Positions 12,874-16,868 of a stretch of DNA of 16,868 bases are shown here, piece by piece. A program made the translations under genes and the position numbers. Source of the stretch: Alphaproteobacteria bacterium (GTDB taxonomy: Bacteria; Pseudomonadota; Alphaproteobacteria; UBA8366). The notes under the pieces are model-generated. The model was not told the origin of the DNA and did no database searches. It saw only the letters and a list, made by a program, of their open reading frames with translations. Numbering within the stretch: position 1 is the stretch's first letter; every line of letters starts with the position of its first letter. The stretch spans positions 1 to 16,868 of the forward strand of contig JASLSL010000190.1 in assembly GCA_030743445.1 (NCBI GenBank). Reading direction: 5' to 3'.

Positions 12874-15800
12874 TCATACTTCAAGCTCCTCCAGCAGCGC
12901 CTTGGCCTCTTTCAAGTCGGCGGTAACGACGCCATCGGTGAACCAGGCGTGGACGGGGGCGAGGACGTCGTGGGCTTCCTGTCGCTTTCTCTGAGACTGC
13001 CATAGACGGGCAAGCGATGTGCTTGCGCGAAGCTCAAATAACCTCGCGCCTTGTTCGCGCGCCTTCTTGATCGCGTGAAGTAAGTCCTGCTCCGCTTGAT
13101 CGGGCCGCTGGTCGAAAAGCGCGCAGATTTCCCCGCGCACGCGATAGGTCTCTGCGGCAGGCCACTCTTCACGGCTTTGTTCCATCGCATCGATGGCCGC
13201 GAGAATATATTCCTTGGCCTTTGCGGCATTTGAAAGTGAAGCGAAAGCGTCCGCCAACAGGGTCAAATAGAACGGCCTGTAAAGTATATTTTCCATATCG
13301 GAAAGACGTTCCAGTGCCCTGCTCATCGTCGCGATACCGTCCGATTTTCCGTCGCCGAGCGAGCGCCAACCACTGTAAAAATCACTCAAATTCAACCATA
13401 CGGGAAAGTCGGACTCACTTGCCATGATCCGCAGCGGCTTCAAGAACCGGTCCATCCGATCCAAGTCTCTCATCAGCACACCGAGGACGACTCCACCGAA
13501 GAAACAGGCAAATTCGGTCGATTGGGCATGTTCCAAACTGTGCGCCAACTCGATACCCTCGTTGGCGACCTCGTAAGCTTTGCTGGGGCGACCTATTAGG
13601 GCGTTTGCGCATGACAATAATGTTGCCGCCGCGACACCCGGATCTTGCGCGTATTCATACCCCAATTCGCTATCTTGGATTCGGTCATAGAGCGACCAAG
13701 CGGTTTCCAAATGCGTGGCTGCGGCGGTCGGTTCACCGAGATGAAGCTGGCTTGTTCCCAGCTGACGATTGGCGACAAGGAGCTTTCTGCGATCGCCGCT
13801 TTGCTCCGCAATCATAAGTAGTTGCTCGGCATAGGATCGTGCGGATACATGCTCGCCGCGGATATTACGGCTGACCCAGATCCCGTAACATATTGGGAAC
13901 AGATGGTCGCGATCACCGAGCTTCATTGCCAACTCGTACGCGCGATTGTAGGCGGCAACGGTTTCAGTTGCGTTGTAACCATGTGTCGCGATCAAGGTGG
14001 GGCCGAGCGCCGCTTGGATTTCAAGCTCCAGGCGGATGGCGTGTTCGTCGGATGGTGCTTCTTGCAAGTCTTTCAGCCCGCTGTTCAGATGCGCTATCGC
14101 TTCCTTATAAGAGGATCGCCGCACCGACAATTTTGCCGCCTCCCTCCAATAGATTACCGCGCGCTGGGCGTTACCGGCGGCGCGGAAATGGTGCGCTAAC
14201 ACCTCGGGTTGGCCTGCAACCACCGCCGGCGAAAGCTGTTCAATGGATGTCGCGATTTCGGAATGGATCTGCCGACGCCGACTTCGTAAGAGCGAATCAT
14301 ACGCCGCATCCTGGACCAGGGCGTGTTTGAACGTGTACATGGCGTCTGGCGGCACGCCGCGCTGAAAAACGAGTTCGCTGGCCACCAGTTCCTCAAGCGC
14401 TTCCCCGAGTTCGTTATCGCCGAGCGGCAAGACGGCTGCCAAGAGTTCATAGGAGAATTCCCGGCCGATGCAGGCGGCGATCTGGGCGACTTCCTTGACA
14501 GGTGCATGACGGTCGAGACGCGCCATCAAGCTGTCCTGCAGCGTTGTGGGGATCGCTAGTGGCAGCAGTGGGCCGTCGAGAACGTAAGCCTCGTCTTGTT
14601 CTTTTAGGAACCCCGCTTCCAGGACCGTCTTGGTCAGTTCCTCGACGAACAGGGGTATGCCGTCGGTCTTGGCGACGATTTGGTCCAGAACGTCCGCCGG
14701 CAATGCCTTGCCACCTGTGACGTTGGCGACCATGGCGGCGCCGAGCTTGCGCCCCAGGCGGTTGAGGGTGTGCGCCGAGACGTGGCCGTGGCCGGTCCAA
14801 GGGGGCGCGAATTCGGGGCGGTAGGTGATCACAAGCAGCACGCGCTGTTCTTGGATACGGTCGATGATCGCGCTCAAGGCTTCCAGGGTGGTCGGGTCAC
14901 TCCAGTGGGCGTCCTCGAAGATCATGAGTACTGGCTCGCGGGCGGCCAGGCCCACCGCTTGATCCGCCAGCGCCGCGATGGTGTCGTCCTTCTGCTTCTG
15001 AGGCGAGAGGTGAAGCGGCGGATAGCGCTCGATCGGCAATGACAGCATGGCCGCGATTAGGGGCGCGACAACCGCCACGCTGTCGGTGGCTTGGCCCAGC
15101 ACAGCCTCCAGCTTGTCGAGCTTGGTTTCGGGCGCGTCGTCGCGGGCGAAACCGGCGGCGCGCTCCAACTGGGCGATGATCGGATGGAAGGCGGAGTTAG
15201 AGTGATAGGGCGAGCACTGGTAGCGGAGGCGGGTATGGGGTTCTTTGGCGACCCTCTCCCGCAGCTCTTGTGTGATCCGGCTCTTGCCAATGCCCGGCTC
15301 ACCGGACAGCAGCACCGCTTGCCCCTCGCCATCCTTGGCTTGCTTCCAGCGACCCACAAATAGGGCGACTTCGTCCTCTCGACCAACCAACGGGGTCAGA
15401 CCGGCAGCATGCGCGGCTTCAAATCGGCTTTCAGCAACGGCCACGCCGATCACCCGGTAAACGGTCGTCGCCGTTTCAATGCCCTTCAGGTCGGGTGAGC
15501 CGAGGTTATCCAGTTCGAAGGCACCCCGGACCAAGCGCCCGGTCGACTCGGCGATCACAACCGTATCCGCCGCCGCCACGCCTTGGATGCGTGCTGCCAG
15601 ATTCGGGGTTTCACCGACTGCCAGTTTGGCGTCATCGCGGTCGTCGCCGCGACTGTCACCGACCACGACCGGGCCGGTCGCAACGCCAACGCGAATGGAG
15701 AGGTCAACCGGCGTGTCCAGACCGTTGACGGCTTCGATGATCTCAAGTCCCGTACGAATTGCCCGTTGGGCATCGTCTTCGTGTGCATTAGGCCAGCCGA

Positions 15801-16242
15801 AATACGTCATAAGGCCATCACCAAGATACTGTGCCACATGGCCGTCATAGCGCGCGATCACGACGCCCACTGCCTTCTGATAGGTGGCCATGATCTCGCG
15901 CAGTTCCTCAGGGTCGAGCTTGCCCGACAGCTCGGTCGAGCCGACCAAATCACAAAACATCACCGTGATCTGCCGGCGCTCGGCTTCGTGGCGCTCAGCC
16001 TTGGTCCCGCCGGCCGGCTCTACAGCCGGTTCCGGCGCCGCCGCGTCAGGTCGTGCGGTAGATGAGATATCCTCGATCGCGCCGAGCAGGACCCGCCGGT
16101 GCCCCAAGGAAGCAACGCCGATGTCCTTCAGGTCCTGGTCGGTCAGGCGCCGAAGCGCACGGTCGTCGATGTCGTTCTCGTCGAACGCATCGGCGTATTG
16201 GCCAAGACCAAGTTCGTCCAGCCACGGGCGAATGTCGGACAT
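12874..16242 (-). CDS. SAM domain - class III adenylate/guanylate cyclase - AAA ATPase - TPR signalling protein
   Basis: The 1122-aa multidomain protein appears cytoplasmic, with no signal peptide or membrane helices. Residues 1-60 form a SAM domain (WLDELGLGQYADAFDENDID). Residues 88-265 are a class III nucleotide cyclase domain with metal aspartates D98 (FCDLVGST) and D142 (YLGDGLM), and N214 and R218 in ETPNLAARIQ. The purine-selecting lysine position seems to be Q138, so ATP versus GTP use is unclear. From 283 (TPLVGREDE) runs an AAA/STAND-like ATPase with Walker A GEPGIGKS (314-321) and Walker B VLMIFEDAHW (438-447). The rest, from about 690, is helical TPR-like repeats ending AKALLEELEV. 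GGGGAGG lies six bases before the ATG. Such proteins are thought to link ligand or protein binding at the ATPase/TPR part to cyclic nucleotide output. The downstream neighbour is an orphan binding protein. Confidence 0.93.
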   Translation of the reverse strand: MSDIRPWLDELGLGQYADAFDENDIDDRALRRLTDQDLKDIGVASLGHRRVLLGAIEDISSTARPDAAAPEPAVEPAGGTKAERHEAERRQITVMFCDLVGSTELSGKLDPEELREIMATYQKAVGVVIARYDGHVAQYLGDGLMTYFGWPNAHEDDAQRAIRTGLEIIEAVNGLDTPVDLSIRVGVATGPVVVGDSRGDDRDDAKLAVGETPNLAARIQGVAAADTVVIAESTGRLVRGAFELDNLGSPDLKGIETATTVYRVIGVAVAESRFEAAHAAGLTPLVGREDEVALFVGRWKQAKDGEGQAVLLSGEPGIGKSRITQELRERVAKEPHTRLRYQCSPYHSNSAFHPIIAQLERAAGFARDDAPETKLDKLEAVLGQATDSVAVVAPLIAAMLSLPIERYPPLHLSPQKQKDDTIAALADQAVGLAAREPVLMIFEDAHWSDPTTLEALSAIIDRIQEQRVLLVITYRPEFAPPWTGHGHVSAHTLNRLGRKLGAAMVANVTGGKALPADVLDQIVAKTDGIPLFVEELTKTVLEAGFLKEQDEAYVLDGPLLPLAIPTTLQDSLMARLDRHAPVKEVAQIAACIGREFSYELLAAVLPLGDNELGEALEELVASELVFQRGVPPDAMYTFKHALVQDAAYDSLLRSRRRQIHSEIATSIEQLSPAVVAGQPEVLAHHFRAAGNAQRAVIYWREAAKLSVRRSSYKEAIAHLNSGLKDLQEAPSDEHAIRLELEIQAALGPTLIATHGYNATETVAAYNRAYELAMKLGDRDHLFPICYGIWVSRNIRGEHVSARSYAEQLLMIAEQSGDRRKLLVANRQLGTSQLHLGEPTAAATHLETAWSLYDRIQDSELGYEYAQDPGVAAATLLSCANALIGRPSKAYEVANEGIELAHSLEHAQSTEFACFFGGVVLGVLMRDLDRMDRFLKPLRIMASESDFPVWLNLSDFYSGWRSLGDGKSDGIATMSRALERLSDMENILYRPFYLTLLADAFASLSNAAKAKEYILAAIDAMEQSREEWPAAETYRVRGEICALFDQRPDQAEQDLLHAIKKAREQGARLFELRASTSLARLWQSQRKRQEAHDVLAPVHAWFTDGVVTADLKEAKALLEELEV

Positions 16243-16575
16243 CGGCGCCTCCCCGGGTACAGCTTACACGGCATGAAAGGGATGCGCAGCCACCATACAG
16301 CGAAGCGGATTGACGGCCGGTTATTATGCGGTGGACGGCTCCAACACCGATATCGCAAAGCACCAAATCGCAGTGTCATTTGAGGAGCCGCGAGGTCCGC
16401 AGATGGCTATGAATACGCCTCACGAGACGGTCCTCAAGACAGTGATAGTTGGGGTATAACTGGACCAGTCAGCGGAATATGGTCCGCTTATGGTCCAGCT
16501 TCAGGCGTCGAATCGTCAAGGCCGGGACGGCAGAGGGTGACCCACTGCAGACATACGTGGCGCCAACCAAAGAGC
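16243..16575. other. Upstream region of the cyclase gene, no intact gene
   Basis: This 333-bp stretch separates the cyclase start from a cyclase-tail relic. It is less GC-rich than the left half of the window. Apart from the nested inverted repeat at 16460-16498 I see no gene or clear -35/-10 pair. The cyclase promoter must lie here or further upstream if the gene is transcribed on its own. Confidence 0.5.
16460..16498. promoter_or_regulatory. Nested inverted repeat (hairpin or operator candidate)
   Basis: Outer perfect arms CTGGACCA (16460-16467) and TGGTCCAG (16491-16498) enclose an inner perfect pair GCGGA (16472-16476) and TCCGC (16483-16487) with a 6-base loop. A further TGGTCC copy sits at 16480-16485. 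In all, 13 base pairs could form with small internal loops. It lies about 220 bp upstream of the cyclase ATG and 78 bp downstream of the cyclase-tail relic on the minus strand. It could therefore be an operator array, an intrinsic hairpin ending the lost paralogue, or both. Confidence 0.45.
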
Positions 16576-16647
16576 CTAATTCAGCTCCTCCAGCAGCGCC
16601 TTCGCGGCCTTGAGTACGACGGTGTCGAAGCCCCCGAAGAACCAATC
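16576..16647 (-). pseudogene. C-terminal relic of a second cyclase-ATPase-TPR gene
   Basis: On the minus strand, 23 codons read DWFFGGFDTVVLKAAKALLEELN and then a TAG stop. This parallels the tail of the intact cyclase, AWFTDGVVTADLKEAKALLEELEV, codon for codon, with the same stop position to within one residue. The shared DNA includes a 20-base identical stretch (16583-16602 matching 12884-12903). An in-frame TAA lies immediately upstream (16648-16650) and no cyclase-like sequence is seen beyond it. I read it as what is left of a paralogous gene after deletion. Too short for certainty, but the paired protein and DNA match makes chance unlikely. Confidence 0.6.
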
Positions 16648-16729
16648 TTAGATGGGCGGGCGGGTCGTAGGATTCCCAGCGATTACCACCCCCAAAACAC
16701 CGTCCTGTCGGCGGTCATCGTATAGCTGA

Positions 16730-16867
16730 TCATTCGGGAAACGACGTATTCACGAGCACCGCATCGGTCAAGTCGGCATCGTCGAGCACCGCACCAGACA
16801 AGACCGCACCGCTCAGATCGGCTCCATGCAACCGGGCGCTGTTGAGCCGCGCGCCGCGCAGATTGGT
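16730..16867 (-). CDS. Pentapeptide-repeat protein, C-terminal fragment (cut by window edge)
   Basis: The minus strand enters from the right edge with an open frame of 45 codons and a TGA stop at 16730-16732. The peptide is built of consecutive five-residue units of the A(D/N)LXX type: TNLRG, ARLNS, ARLHG, ADLSG, AVLSG, AVLDD, ADLTD, AVLVN, then TSFPE. Leu or Phe sits at the central position of each. This is the signature of the right-handed quadrilateral beta-helix of pentapeptide-repeat proteins. Their roles range from DNA mimicry to scaffolding; no specific function can be given from the tail. The N-terminal part, which could carry another domain, lies outside the window. Confidence 0.85.
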   Translation of the reverse strand, partial: TNLRGARLNSARLHGADLSGAVLSGAVLDDADLTDAVLVNTSFPE

Positions 16868-16868
16868 G

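Noticed and set aside
12788..12877. N-terminal extension of the binding protein up to 12877
   Set aside because: It would overlap the cyclase stop and place about 30 unrelated residues before the signal peptide; the ATG at 12787 has a proper ribosome site.
1..16868. CRISPR array, tRNA or rRNA genes, intact insertion sequence
   Set aside because: No regularly spaced repeats, cloverleaf-like sequence with a T-loop motif, or transposase motifs were recognised on either strand by reading.

Overview
The window looks like chromosomal DNA of a high-GC proteobacterium, most likely an alphaproteobacterium (Rhodospirillales/Rhizobiales-like). This is inferred from the high-GC codon usage, the tripartite tricarboxylate transporter (TTT) with a Bug-type binding protein, the HyuA/HyuB pair, and the SAM-cyclase-ATPase-TPR protein next to a lone Leu/Ile/Val-type binding protein. 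No rRNA, tRNA, CRISPR array, intact insertion sequence or replication origin was seen.

Left block (1-5169, + strand): a catabolic and uptake cluster. It holds the C-terminus of a Gfo/Idh/MocA dehydrogenase, a 49-codon small ORF, a TIM-barrel sugar phosphate isomerase/epimerase and a small dimeric alpha/beta-barrel protein. After a 251-bp regulatory gap with several inverted repeats come tctC-tctB-tctA, a complete TTT transporter. The dehydrogenase and isomerase suggest a sugar, polyol or sugar-acid substrate; the exact one cannot be read from sequence.

Middle block (5170-10946): after a 436-bp gap with a promoter-like sequence comes a translationally coupled hyuB-hyuA pair (ATP-dependent hydantoinase/oxoprolinase/ketone carboxylase superfamily). 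It converges, across a hairpin at 9528-9549, on a minus-strand class III aminotransferase of the glutamate-1-semialdehyde aminomutase type. Upstream of the aminotransferase, and overlapping its start by ATGA, lies a broken RraA-family gene. It has lost its 5' third and carries what looks like a one-base frameshift.

Right block (11447-16868, minus strand): visibly lower GC in places. It holds an orphan LivJ/Peripla_BP_6 substrate-binding protein preceded by a 1122-aa SAM / class III nucleotide cyclase / AAA ATPase / TPR signalling protein. Upstream of the cyclase is a gap with a strong nested inverted repeat and a 23-codon relic matching the C-terminal tail of a second cyclase of the same type. 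The window ends inside a pentapeptide-repeat gene.

The most informative structure is the pair of scars flanking the cyclase-SBP block: a truncated rraA at its left end and a truncated cyclase paralogue at its right end. Together with the base-composition change, they suggest this block was formed or placed here by rearrangement. I did not find a convincing wholly new system. The cyclase plus orphan binding protein is the most plausible candidate for an under-described sensory module.
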